Of a stretch of 38,258 nucleotides of DNA, positions 9,263 to 16,439 are shown in pieces. Both the position numbers and the translations under genes were made by a program. The notes beneath the pieces are model-generated. The model was given only the letters and a program-made list of their open reading frames with translations. It was not told the origin of the DNA and ran no database searches. Each line of letters starts with the position of its first letter. Position 1 is the stretch's first letter. Source of the DNA: Cyanobacteriota bacterium (GTDB taxonomy: Bacteria; Cyanobacteriota; Cyanobacteriia; Cyanobacteriales; Microcoleaceae); the NCBI GenBank assembly GCA_025362325.1, contig JANYGO010000122.1, positions 1-38,258 on the forward strand, given 5' to 3'.

Positions 9263-9657
9263 AGGTTGAAAAACTCCGTTAAAACTTTAGATTTGACCGC
9301 TATAAATCCCAAAATGCGATAAAATCGATTGGGATTCAGTAGAGCTGCCAAATATTGCAAATTACTCCTAAAATTATATCACAATTTGCCTTTAACTTTA
9401 GGGGAAAGTTGCCAGAAAAATTAAGGGACGAAACAAGGACAATTGGTAATTTGGCAGTTGGTGATTTAGTCATCTATTGGCGAAAGCTAGAAAGGTTTTT
9501 TTAGGCTAGCGGCTGTTATGCTTTTGTGCGTTTTTTTTACGGCCATCTAAAAAAATAAAATGGTTGCCAGATGGAAATTTGAATTTCACAAAACCGCAGG
9601 CCTTGTTAAACCAAACTGAAAATCTAAAATATAAAATATTAACTCTAAAATCTGCTG
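9263..9657. other. Divergent intergenic region between gyrA and the deacetylase-like gene
   Basis: 395 bases with no gene. It is AT-rich and carries a candidate gyrA promoter near 9373. No repeat of the families seen elsewhere is present, which fits a region holding regulatory sites for two divergent genes. A short open frame at 9564-9785 only overlaps the deacetylase gene start in another frame. Confidence 0.6.
9373..9402 (-). promoter_or_regulatory. Candidate gyrA promoter
   Basis: On the minus strand a perfect TATAAT (9378 to 9373) stands about 110 bases upstream of the gyrA start. At 17 bases further upstream the hexamer is CTAAAG, which is a poor -35. The -10 is preceded by TGTGA, an extended -10-like context. 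The call rests on the -10 alone. Confidence 0.35.
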
Positions 9658-10581
9658 ATGCTACCCGTCATCTACTCCGAAGATTTCTTGCTGCACAAGA
9701 CTGGAATGCTCCACCCAGAGCGACCAGAACGTTTGACGGCGATCGTCAATGCTCTGAAAGCTGCTCCCTGGGCCGATCGCATTGAGTGGCAACTGCCCAC
9801 CCCAGTGGCGCAGCGCGAAACCGAACTGCTCTGTGCGATCAAAAAAGTTCACGCGCCAAGATACATCAAAGAAGTCGAACATTTGGCAAAACGGGGAGGT
9901 GGCTACCTCGACGGTGACACGCCGATTTCTGCTGAAAGTTACGACGTAGCGCTCCTGGCGGCGAGTGCTTGGCTCGATGGGGTCGATCGAGTCTTGGCAG
10001 GAAACGAACCAGCTTTCGTGCTGGCCAGGCCGCCGGGACACCATGCCGAAAACAATCGCGCGATGGGTTTTTGCTTGTTTTCCAATGCTGCGATCGCCGC
10101 TCATTACGCCCTGGAACAGCCGGGAATCAACCGCGTCGCCGTCCTCGACTGGGACGTGCACCACGGTAACGGCACTCAAGCTTTGGTGGAAAACTGCCGA
10201 CAAATTGCCTATTGTTCCCTGCACCAATCTCCGTGCTATCCGGGAACGGGAGATGCTGACGAGCGCGGCAGCTACGACAACGTGTTGAACATTCCCCTGT
10301 ATCCGGGCGGCGGGATAGCTGAATACCTGAACGCCTTTGAATCTCTTGTGGTGCCGTTTTTGTCAAATTTCAAACCGGATTTGTTGATTGTCAGCGCCGG
10401 TTACGACGCTATTGCGTCCGATCCGCTGGCGAGTATGAATCTGGCGCCGTCAGATTTCGGTACTTTCACCGGATATTGCCTACAAATCACTCGCCGCATC
10501 GCCTTTGGTTTGGAGGGCGGTTACGCGCTGAAAGAGTTGGCCGAGTCGGTGGTGGCGACTATTGATCGATGCCTTAATTAG
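9658..10581 (+). CDS. Histone deacetylase family protein (AcuC/HDAC-like)
   Basis: A 307-aa single-domain member of the arginase/deacetylase fold. It shows HPERPERL at the start, the catalytic His-His pair in RPPGHHAENNRAMGFC, the zinc ligands in LDWDVHHGNGTQ (Asp and His), the third ligand in SAGYDAIASDPLA, and the transition-state Tyr in LEGGYAL. Everything needed for a Zn-dependent deacetylase is present. Family members remove acetyl groups from lysines or from acetylpolyamines; the sequence does not tell which. No signal peptide, so it acts in the cytoplasm. It begins at ATG 9658 and is divergent from gyrA. It appears monocistronic; the next 360 bases hold no gene. Confidence 0.9.
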   Translation: MLPVIYSEDFLLHKTGMLHPERPERLTAIVNALKAAPWADRIEWQLPTPVAQRETELLCAIKKVHAPRYIKEVEHLAKRGGGYLDGDTPISAESYDVALLAASAWLDGVDRVLAGNEPAFVLARPPGHHAENNRAMGFCLFSNAAIAAHYALEQPGINRVAVLDWDVHHGNGTQALVENCRQIAYCSLHQSPCYPGTGDADERGSYDNVLNIPLYPGGGIAEYLNAFESLVVPFLSNFKPDLLIVSAGYDAIASDPLASMNLAPSDFGTFTGYCLQITRRIAFGLEGGYALKELAESVVATIDRCLN

Positions 10582-10677
10582 CTGGAAAATTGGCAGAGGT
10601 TGAGAAGGGGTTAGGACGGGATTGAGAGCTTTTGAGGCCGATCGCGAAAGTTGAGATTTGTCGATCGGGCGATCGGT

Positions 10678-10747
10678 CTTCTTCCCTTCTTCCCTCCTTC
10701 CCTCCTTCCCTCTCACCTCTTCCCTCTTCCCTCTTCCCTCTTCCTTC
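10678..10747. repeat. Polypyrimidine heptamer tract
   Basis: About 70 bases of almost pure C and T on the plus strand, built from 7-8-base units such as TTCCCTC; three TTCCCTC copies are consecutive near 10719-10741. Such a tract can vary in copy number by slippage and can form triplex DNA. It ends 6 bases before the CRP-like site. Confidence 0.8.
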
Positions 10748-10753
10748 AACATC

Positions 10754-10769
10754 TGTGACAAGCATCACA
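10754..10769. promoter_or_regulatory. CRP/SYCRP1-type operator
   Basis: TGTGA-CAAGCA-TCACA matches the TGTGA-N6-TCACA consensus of cAMP receptor proteins (Synechocystis SYCRP1 and E. coli CRP) at all ten specified bases. It lies 174 bases before the start of the 62-aa gene. The cAMP source could be cyclases such as the two encoded at 22.2-25.5 kb. Confidence 0.55.
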
Positions 10770-10942
10770 AATTTAAAAGATCTGAGTCACTGGGCATCAA
10801 AGTCTCGGTCACAAATTTGTAGCATAAAAATCACACCGTGTCAATGTTTTCGATCGCATAAATCGGCGATCGCAGAGAGCATAATAGAGATATAACAAGC
10901 CTGTGTAAATTTTATCTGTCTCAATCAACTAGGAGGTTTATC

Positions 10943-11131
10943 ATGCCAGTTTCCCAAATGACACTCGAAGAATTATTTGGTCAAGTCATGTTTTCCAGTA
11001 TCGTGACTCGCCACGACCGGAGACAGCTAAGATCCGCACTCCTAGAAAGAACCCTGAATGAAGATGAGTATGCCATCATCAACCGACTGCTGTACAATGT
11101 GCGTCGCGGTTGGGTAAAAATTGTCGATTAA
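10943..11131 (+). CDS. Small conserved-looking cyanobacterial protein (62 aa)
   Basis: A 62-aa soluble protein, predicted helical, starting MPVSQMTLEELF and ending RRGWVKIVD. It has an excellent ribosome binding site (AGGAGG, 6 bases before the ATG), ordinary codon use and a clean stop, so it is very probably expressed. I recall similar short proteins in many cyanobacteria but know no function. The RHDRRQLRSALLERTLNEDEY middle part has the charge pattern of a DNA- or protein-binding helical pair. A CRP-type site upstream hints at cAMP control. It is not a fragment of a larger gene, as both ends are well defined. Confidence 0.8.
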   Translation: MPVSQMTLEELFGQVMFSSIVTRHDRRQLRSALLERTLNEDEYAIINRLLYNVRRGWVKIVD

Positions 11132-11134
11132 AGA

Positions 11135-11180
11135 CGTGGCAGCCAACTCCCGATCGGGAGTTAAAAGTAGAACTTGCCAC
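11135..11180 (+). terminator. Nested palindrome after the 62-aa gene
   Basis: An 18-bp perfect palindrome AACTCCCGATCGGGAGTT (11145-11162) followed by AAAAG starts 14 bases after the stop codon. An outer pair GTGGCA (11135-11140) / TGCCAC (11175-11180) could extend the fold. It may end the transcript, but lacks a T-run. Confidence 0.4.
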
Positions 11181-11326
11181 CTCCGAAAGTTTTCCGTATT
11201 TAATACTGGGATAGACAGTTTGATATCTTTGAAAGCGGTGTTAATGATGAAAATCGCGATCAACATCAGCCTAGAGGTAGAGATAATTATAAAACAACAG
11301 GTTTCGGGTGCATCTCTACTGGTGAA

Positions 11327-11387
11327 AAAATTATGAGTTTTGAGTTGCTAACTTCCAAGTTAGAATTAACTCAAAACTCATAATTTT
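11327..11387. repeat. Perfect 20-bp inverted repeat with an inner stem
   Basis: AAAATTATGAGTTTTGAGTT (11327-11346) is exactly complementary to 11368-11387. Inside the 21-base loop, CTAACTT and AAGTTAG pair as a second stem. The right arm ends in TTTT, so it could end transcription from the left; it may also be a short mobile palindrome. Confidence 0.75.
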
Positions 11388-11623
11388 GGGAAGTTGAAAT
11401 ATGAGATTTGAGCTCGGAAAGACTGAGGGCGACCGGGTGGGGAACCGCGATCGAGTTGAGATTTTTTCAACGGTTATCAAAAATTAAAACTATCAGCAGT
11501 TTCCCGTTCAGGAGGAATGTGCGATCGCCACAAGCACAGGAAGTCGGAATGGTCGATCGAACATTCGGGCAATTTGAGCCAGGAAGTGTCAAAATATTAA
11601 CAACCAGTTCATCCTAAAATAAT

Positions 11624-12646
11624 ATGGCTCCCGCCGTTTTAATTGAAAATCTTCAGAAACGCTACGGCAGTGTAGAAGCCGTTAAAGATGTTTCCTTCAA
11701 GGTAGAACCGGGGGAAATATTTGGTTTGCTAGGCCCCAACGGCGCAGGCAAAACCACAACCCTGCGGGTACTTTGCACTTTGAGCGCGCCCGATAGCGGA
11801 CGCATTGAAGTGTCTGGCATTTCTGCTGTCAGCCAGCCGAGAATTGCCAGACAAAGACTCGGCTACGTCGCCCAAGAAGTTGCTCTCGATAAGGTGCTGA
11901 CGGGGCGGGAACTCCTGCAATTGCAAGCGGCGCTTTACCATTTGCCGCGCAATACGATTAAAGGGCGGATTGACGAAATGGTGCAACTCCTCGGTTTGGA
12001 GGAGTGGGAAAATAAAAAGACGGGCACTTATTCCGGCGGTATCCGCAAGCGCTTGGATTTGGCTGCTGGATTGCTTCACCAGCCGGATGTTTTGGTGTTA
12101 GACGAACCGACTGTCGGGCTCGATATTGAAAGCCGGGTGGTAGTGTGGGATTTCCTGCGCCGCTTGCGGGAGGAAGGTACGACGGTTTTGATTACCAGCC
12201 ATTATCTGGAAGAAGTGGATGCTTTGGCCGATCGCGTGGCGATTATTGACAAGGGTACGGTGATTGCACAGGGGACGCCGGAGGAGTTGAAAAATCGGGT
12301 TGGGGGCGATCGGGTGACTCTGCGGATTCGGGAGTTTTCGCCGATCGCAGAAGCCGAAAAAGCAAAAGCTCTGATGGAATCGCTCTCTTTCGTCCAGGAA
12401 GTGATTGTCAATACCGCTCAAGGAAATTCTCTAAATTTAGTAGTAACACCGCACAGCGACGCGCTGGTGACAATTCAGCAAGCTTTGAAAGATGCGGGAT
12501 TGCCTACTTTTGGGATTGCTCAATCTCGGCCGAGTTTGGATGATGTTTATTTGGCGGCGACTGGTAAAACGCTGTTGGATGCGGAGTTGGCTGCTGCTAG
12601 CAATCGCGATTTGAAGGCTGAGCAAAAACAGGCGATGCGATCGTAG
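11624..12646 (+). CDS. ABC-2 type exporter ATP-binding protein (DrrA-like)
   Basis: A 340-aa ATPase with Walker A GPNGAGKTT (37-45), the signature YSGGIRKRLD, Walker B VLVLDEPT and the switch His in LITSHYLEE. The order and the long C-terminal part ending RPSLDDVYLAATG are those of the DrrA/NodI-type ATPases of ABC-2 exporters (drug, polyketide or polysaccharide efflux). The cargo is unknown. It would act as a dimer on the cytoplasmic face of a permease. The natural partner, an ABC-2 permease, lies on the same strand at 17744-18739, with about 5.1 kb of unrelated genes between. The start is ATG 11624; no strong ribosome binding site is seen (ATCCTAAAATAAT). Confidence 0.93.
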   Translation: MAPAVLIENLQKRYGSVEAVKDVSFKVEPGEIFGLLGPNGAGKTTTLRVLCTLSAPDSGRIEVSGISAVSQPRIARQRLGYVAQEVALDKVLTGRELLQLQAALYHLPRNTIKGRIDEMVQLLGLEEWENKKTGTYSGGIRKRLDLAAGLLHQPDVLVLDEPTVGLDIESRVVVWDFLRRLREEGTTVLITSHYLEEVDALADRVAIIDKGTVIAQGTPEELKNRVGGDRVTLRIREFSPIAEAEKAKALMESLSFVQEVIVNTAQGNSLNLVVTPHSDALVTIQQALKDAGLPTFGIAQSRPSLDDVYLAATGKTLLDAELAAASNRDLKAEQKQAMRS

Positions 12647-12679
12647 TTTAGTTTAATAGGAAGCTCCGTCGGTGGGGTC

Positions 12680-12744
12680 AGAAACCCGGTTTCTTCACAG
12701 ATTTCTCGTCGCTAAACCAGATTTTCTTAAGAAACCGGGTTTCT
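12680..12744. repeat. Inverted-repeat element, AGAAACCCGGTTTCT family
   Basis: Left arm 12680-12694, right arm 12730-12744, exactly complementary, 65 bp in all. It has the same size and arms as the element at 5610-5673, while the centres differ. Confidence 0.75.
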
Positions 12745-12771
12745 TTGGCCTTAGTCTTATTTAAGATGATT

Positions 12772-12822
12772 ATGCGGTTGAAACCGCGTCTACAAAAACA
12801 AAGTCCGCCTTCGCCGACAAGC
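12772..12822. repeat. GGCGGTTGAAACCGCG repeat family, partial unit
   Basis: TGCGGTTGAAACCGCGTCTA and then AAGTCCGCCTTCGCCGAC form a minus-orientation copy of the unit at 6438-6489. It lies between the ABC ATPase and the DUF433 gene, right at the left border of the inserted-looking gene block. Confidence 0.75.
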
Positions 12823-12891
12823 GAGATAAGTTAGCTACAATCTTAAGAGTGGATCGAAAAATACGATCGTAATTTTGGGAGATATTAATAA

Positions 12892-13221
12892 ATGAATCTT
12901 GTTTTAGAAGTTGAAGCGCCTCCTTTCCGAGAAGATGCAACAGGTGCTATTCGGGTGGGAAACTCAAGAGTTTTGCTGGAATTGGTAATTCGAGCTTTTC
13001 AGGATGGTGCGTCGCCGGAATCAATTGTGCAGCGTTATTCTACTGTGTCATTGTCCGATGTGTATAGTGCGATCGGCTATTATCTCCGACACCAAGAAGC
13101 CGTGGAAACTTATCTCAATTATCGCGAGCAGTTGGCAGAGTCCGTCCGTCAGCGTTTGTTGACTATTCAACCCGATCTGAGCTTTGTGCGATCGCGCTTG
13201 TTAGCCCAAAAAAAATCTTGA
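12892..13221 (+). CDS. DUF433 antitoxin
   Basis: A 109-aa protein with a DUF433 helix-turn-helix domain: RVGNSRVLLELVIRAFQDGASPESIVQRYSTVSLSDVYSAIGYYL contains the typical 'G.SPEEI...YP.L...DVYAAI.YYL' pattern, cut here only in description. The C-terminal part (NYREQLAESVRQRL) is probably the toxin-binding tail. In cyanobacteria such proteins precede DUF5615 PIN-like toxins, and that is the case here: the next gene starts 9 bases after the stop. It is expected to neutralise the toxin and repress the shared promoter. Start ATG 12892. Confidence 0.85.
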   Translation: MNLVLEVEAPPFREDATGAIRVGNSRVLLELVIRAFQDGASPESIVQRYSTVSLSDVYSAIGYYLRHQEAVETYLNYREQLAESVRQRLLTIQPDLSFVRSRLLAQKKS

Positions 13222-13230
13222 GGGTTAACT

Positions 13231-13581
13231 ATGCTGCGGCTGTTGAGCGATGAAAATTTTAATGGCGATATTGTTCGAGGGCTTTTCCTCCGTCAGCGTG
13301 ACCTTAACTTGCTTCGCGTTCAGGATGTTGGTTTGCGAGAAGCTGACGATCCAACAATTCTCAACTGGGCGACCCAGAACGATCGCATTGTGTTAAGCCA
13401 TGACCGAGCAACTATGCCCGATTTGGCTTACGAACAGTTGAGGGATAAGGAACAAATGTCAGGTTTGTTTATAATTAACGATCGAATGCCAGTTAGGCAG
13501 GCTATTGATGAACTTCTGGTGCTGGTTAACTGTAGTGAACAATCCGAGTGGAAAGGAGTTGTGTTGTATCTGCCTTTGTAA
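13231..13581 (+). CDS. DUF5615 PIN-like toxin
   Basis: A 116-aa protein with the DUF5615 (Mut7-C-like PIN) signature: LLSDENFNGDIVRGL at the start with Asp7 and Glu8, then DDPTILNWA and IVLSHDRATMP, where Asp and His-Asp supply the acidic metal-binding cluster of PIN-type RNases. It probably cleaves RNA when not bound by the DUF433 protein encoded just upstream. Its ribosome binding site TTGAGGG overlaps the stop codon of that gene, so translation is probably coupled. The end of this gene is only 21 bases from the convergent STAND gene. Confidence 0.85.
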   Translation: MLRLLSDENFNGDIVRGLFLRQRDLNLLRVQDVGLREADDPTILNWATQNDRIVLSHDRATMPDLAYEQLRDKEQMSGLFIINDRMPVRQAIDELLVLVNCSEQSEWKGVVLYLPL

Positions 13582-13602
13582 CAATTAGCTATATATTTAG
13601 GA

Positions 13603-15030
13603 CTATTCTCCAACCATTTTAACATACTGTTTTAACACAGGTGGAATCGTGAAAACCGTTTCAGATTCACAGCTCAATTTTTCGCTCATTCCCCGTCTGT
13701 CTAAAGATTGAATTGCTTTAAATAATTCGACCTGCGAACCTTGACATTTTGCCATAAATTGGGTAAATGAAACAGGTTCATTTTCATTGCTGATTAGGGC
13801 GATCGCCTGTTTTTCTATTTCCGACAACCGCTGATAGTGCTGCTGTAAAATAGGTGTCAATTCGTCACTTAAAAACACTGGTTGATAGCTTAAATATTGA
13901 GATACTCTACCGTTAAATAAGTTGTTAATAGTTTGAACGACTAATTTTAACCAGAGGGGATTGCCTTGATAAAGCTCAATCAATTCAGGCCAAGATTCTT
14001 CATCCAATAAACCTTTTTCTCTAAGAATTTCTGTGGCTGCTTCACCTAAACCAGTTAAGTGTAATAAACATACTGCTGAATTATCGTCAGTGAATGTGAG
14101 GATGTCTGAGGGGGGTTCCCAACTATTCAGGATTAAGCAACTGTTGTGGGGGATTTCGCCGATGAGTTTAAATAGGGTTCCGTAATTTTCATATCCGGGT
14201 TTGTAATTTCCTGCAAGTTGCCCGCTGCTGAGAATTTGCTGCACGTCATCGAGGATGATGAGACAGCGATTTTCGCGCAAATATTCGATTAGGATTGATA
14301 ATTGAGCGTCGGTATTGGTGGGGAAAACCCCCCCTTCGCCCCCCCTTGGTAAGGGGAGGTTTTGATTTGAGAGAAATTGAATGAGGGTTTTGAGGGTGGT
14401 TTCTAGGGGTGGGGAGGTGCGGAGACTGCGCCAGATGATGCGATCGAACTGAGTTTGAATTTGGGGGATGAGGTTACGGGCGATCGAGCTTTTGCCGGTG
14501 CCTGCCATGCCGGTGATGGTGAGGAGGCGGCAGTTTTGGCGGGCGATCGCATTTTCGAGGGCGGTGAGGGGTGAGTTGGGGTAGTTGTAGAAGGTTTTGA
14601 GATCCGGTGCATCTCTTAAATCGAGTCGCAGTTTTTGTTGGGTGTTGTCTTCAGTTGAGGTTTGTGTTGGGGGTGAGTTTTGTGGAGTTTTTGGAGGGTG
14701 TGGCGTTTCTGTGCAGAAGTTGATGTTACCCTGTTCTACAAAATTTAAGTTAAGGAAATTAGAAAAGTGAGAAAATTCATACCTCTCCATTGTGGATCGC
14801 AAATTTGATTTCATTACATCTTCATCTAATATTTCTGAAAGAGTTTGCCATAACTTTGATGCAATATTTCTGACATGGCGTTCAGTACAATGAACCTCTT
14901 TGGAAATTTCGGAGTATCTTTTACCTTGCCACGTTCCCCGTACTACTGCCTGTTGCAGATCGTCCAATCGTTTGCCGGTCTTAGCGAACACCAAGCCATC
15001 GGCCAACCTTAAGAGTTCTTGAACATCCAT
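13603..15030 (-). CDS. NB-ARC/STAND ATPase with N-terminal HTH
   Basis: A 475-aa protein. Residues 1-85 are a helical N-terminal domain with an HTH-like segment (YSEISKEVHCTERHVRNIASKLW), the type found in vWA-MoxR-associated and WD40-linked proteins of cyanobacteria. Residues 105-135 are a Pro/Thr/Gln linker. An NB-ARC-like ATPase follows: P-loop GMAGTGKSS (174-182), Walker B CLIILDDV (256-263), then the GLGEAA and winged-helix regions to the end (VFTIPPVLKQYV). No WD40, TPR or LRR sensor follows the ATPase, so it is a minimal STAND protein. Residues about 225-236 (LPLPRGGEGGVF) are encoded by a short intergenic-type repeat inserted in frame. It faces two hydrophobic protein genes across a 233-base gap. 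Start ATG 15030. Confidence 0.85.
   Translation of the reverse strand: MDVQELLRLADGLVFAKTGKRLDDLQQAVVRGTWQGKRYSEISKEVHCTERHVRNIASKLWQTLSEILDEDVMKSNLRSTMERYEFSHFSNFLNLNFVEQGNINFCTETPHPPKTPQNSPPTQTSTEDNTQQKLRLDLRDAPDLKTFYNYPNSPLTALENAIARQNCRLLTITGMAGTGKSSIARNLIPQIQTQFDRIIWRSLRTSPPLETTLKTLIQFLSNQNLPLPRGGEGGVFPTNTDAQLSILIEYLRENRCLIILDDVQQILSSGQLAGNYKPGYENYGTLFKLIGEIPHNSCLILNSWEPPSDILTFTDDNSAVCLLHLTGLGEAATEILREKGLLDEESWPELIELYQGNPLWLKLVVQTINNLFNGRVSQYLSYQPVFLSDELTPILQQHYQRLSEIEKQAIALISNENEPVSFTQFMAKCQGSQVELFKAIQSLDRRGMSEKLSCESETVFTIPPVLKQYVKMVGE
14319..14360 (-). repeat. C-rich repeat inserted in frame in the STAND gene
   Basis: A run with two C-blocks (CCCCCCC TTCGCC CCCCCTTGG and then AAGGGGAGG) forms an imperfect hairpin within the coding sequence. 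Its C/G-blocks resemble the core of the elements at 18786-19017 and 31386-31624. It encodes LPLPRGGEGGVF, which interrupts a helical region between P-loop and Walker B. Confidence 0.6.
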
Positions 15031-15263
15031 TTATTGGGTAAATGTAGGAGGTTTTATCTATTGTATCAGACTTTTTCTGACGTTTTATGGCTAAGAAGGA
15101 CAAAATATGACTTTTAACAGCTAGCTAATTTTATTAACTCCTGACAAATTGTGACATTATCCTACTTTACACTACATAAAAATTAACTTAAAATTTAAGC
15201 AGGGGCTTTAAGACTCGTGAAATGTTCGTAAAAATTTTGTAATTTACAATAGGATAAAAAACC
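15031..15263. other. Divergent control region of the STAND gene and the hydrophobic pair
   Basis: 233 AT-rich bases, no repeat elements. It must hold both promoters. AGGAT 9 bases before ATG 15264 is a weak ribosome binding site. I cannot place -35/-10 boxes with confidence. Confidence 0.5.
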
Positions 15264-15773
15264 ATGTCTAGTGCATTATCCCTACCTCAAGCTAATTTAA
15301 AAATGGCTCTCTGGCAAGTCGATGCTGATGCAATGAGTAGCAGCGACTTGTATGTGTGGTTAAATGATACAGGCTTGCCGCATGAAGTCTCGATCCGGCT
15401 GCATGAACTCGCCACATACACGAAAAAAGCTGGTAACAAAGTTTTACTCATCGGCAAAATTCTCCTCATTAAAATCATAGAATTCGTCAAAGCGCATCCC
15501 AATTTAGCCATAGGGGCTGCTGTTGGCGTCGTTGTAGGAATTTTGGCAAATTCGATACCATTTGTCGGCCCGTTATTAGCACCTTTGGCAACAGTGCTGG
15601 GTATCCCAATTGGTGCAATAGCCGGCCACCGACTCGATCAACGCGCCCAAGGCAAAGAGGTGTCTGATGGAATTATTGCAATTGCTCAAGACATGATTGA
15701 GATTGCCAAAGCATTTTTTCAATTAATGATAGACGTTTTCAATACAGTTTTCTGCAACGTCATCACTGCTTAA
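15264..15773 (+). CDS. Glycine-rich hydrophobic protein, putative membrane-active partner 1
   Basis: A 169-aa protein. Residues 1-80 are soluble and helical (SSSDLYVWLNDTGLPHEVSIRLHEL). Residues about 92-133 form two hydrophobic, glycine-rich segments (LAIGAAVGVVVGIL, then PFVGPLLAPLATVLGIPIGAIAG) joined by a short turn, a helical hairpin that could enter a membrane. The tail is amphipathic. No signal peptide. I recall similar proteins scattered in cyanobacteria but no assigned role. The next gene starts 32 bases later and encodes another protein with a glycine-rich hairpin, so the two form an operon. Divergent STAND ATPase upstream. A pore-forming or membrane-perturbing effector is inferred only from architecture. 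Confidence 0.75.
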   Translation: MSSALSLPQANLKMALWQVDADAMSSSDLYVWLNDTGLPHEVSIRLHELATYTKKAGNKVLLIGKILLIKIIEFVKAHPNLAIGAAVGVVVGILANSIPFVGPLLAPLATVLGIPIGAIAGHRLDQRAQGKEVSDGIIAIAQDMIEIAKAFFQLMIDVFNTVFCNVITA

Positions 15774-15805
15774 CTGCCAAATTAGCAAAAAGATTGAGGT
15801 ATAAT

Positions 15806-16333
15806 ATGTCGGCAAATAAAACGCCAACCAAAGAGCAAATTCTGAAGTCAATAGAGCAACTGGAAAAAAATCCACATGATAAATTAGGGATTTTAGCAGA
15901 TATTGGCATTGGTGTGGTGGGGGCTGCCGGTGCTGGTGCGGCGGTGGCAGCTTTTGGTGGTATACCACTTCTATTTGGGTTAATAACCGTTGCACCTCCC
16001 GTAGGATTAGTTGTTGGCGGTGCAGCTTTAGGTGCTGCTGCTCTTGTAGGGGTAAAACGAATATTTGATGGCACTTTTGACGATGGAAAAAAAGCAGAAA
16101 TGGGTGAAAATTTAAAAAAACAGGTAACAGATATTGAAGCCAAAGAAAGAGCCTCTAAGCTGGAAGACAGCGATAAAAATAAATTTATTGTTTCCTTGAA
16201 AGAACCCGTCAGGCTCAATTTAATTAGCCCGAAAGACGCTCAGGATTTAATTAGGGCCGTAGAAAGCGGTCAAATTGCAATCAAAGAGGCGATTAAAATG
16301 GTTGAGGATATAGTTAAAGCTGCTAAACCATAA
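15806..16333 (+). CDS. Glycine/alanine-rich hydrophobic protein, putative membrane-active partner 2
   Basis: A 175-aa protein. The first 28 residues are polar and charged (TPTKEQILKSIEQLEKNPHD), then about 60 residues form two Gly/Ala-rich hydrophobic segments (GIGVVGAAGAGAAVAAFGG and PPVGLVVGGAALGAAALVG) with a proline-rich turn, and the last 90 are charged and helical. The layout is like that of the preceding gene, but the sequences are not close. ATG 15806 is chosen over the upstream in-frame TTG (15794) because GAGG lies 6 bases before it. Function unknown. The pairing, the glycine-zipper pattern and the divergent STAND gene suggest a two-component membrane effector, which is inference. 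Confidence 0.78.
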   Translation: MSANKTPTKEQILKSIEQLEKNPHDKLGILADIGIGVVGAAGAGAAVAAFGGIPLLFGLITVAPPVGLVVGGAALGAAALVGVKRIFDGTFDDGKKAEMGENLKKQVTDIEAKERASKLEDSDKNKFIVSLKEPVRLNLISPKDAQDLIRAVESGQIAIKEAIKMVEDIVKAAKP

Positions 16334-16439
16334 CTGCCTTCTGACTGCGTAACCTGCGAATGCTAAGTTGTAAGTCTGCGATCGCCCTTGCTTGAGCCAA
16401 GTGCGATCGCCCTTAATAATTAACTACTGATACTCTACT

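Larger units (their letters stand above)
10582..10942. other. Intergenic region with CT-rich tract and CRP-like site
   Basis: 361 bases without a gene of its own. In order it holds GATCG-rich HIP1-like sequence (about 10637-10677), a polypyrimidine tract (10678-10747), a CRP-type palindrome (10754-10769), further HIP1-like sites (10851-10872), and a strong AGGAGG ribosome binding site at 10931 for the following 62-aa gene. It looks like the control region of that gene. Confidence 0.6.
11132..11623. other. Intergenic region before the ABC ATPase gene, with two palindromes
   Basis: 492 bases. No gene could be supported: the short frames here have no ribosome binding site and run across palindromes. 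It holds AACTCCCGATCGGGAGTT (11145-11162), the large hairpin at 11327-11387 and scattered HIP1-like GATCG sites. The promoter of the ABC ATPase should lie in its last part but I see no clear one. Confidence 0.55.

Noticed and set aside
11408..11617. 69-aa frame upstream of the ABC ATPase
   Set aside because: No ribosome binding site, unusual composition, and crosses HIP1-like sites; no support as a gene.
15031..15263. A promoter with TTGTGA and TACACT near 15147-15172
   Set aside because: The spacing is about 14 bases, too short for a standard sigma-70 promoter.
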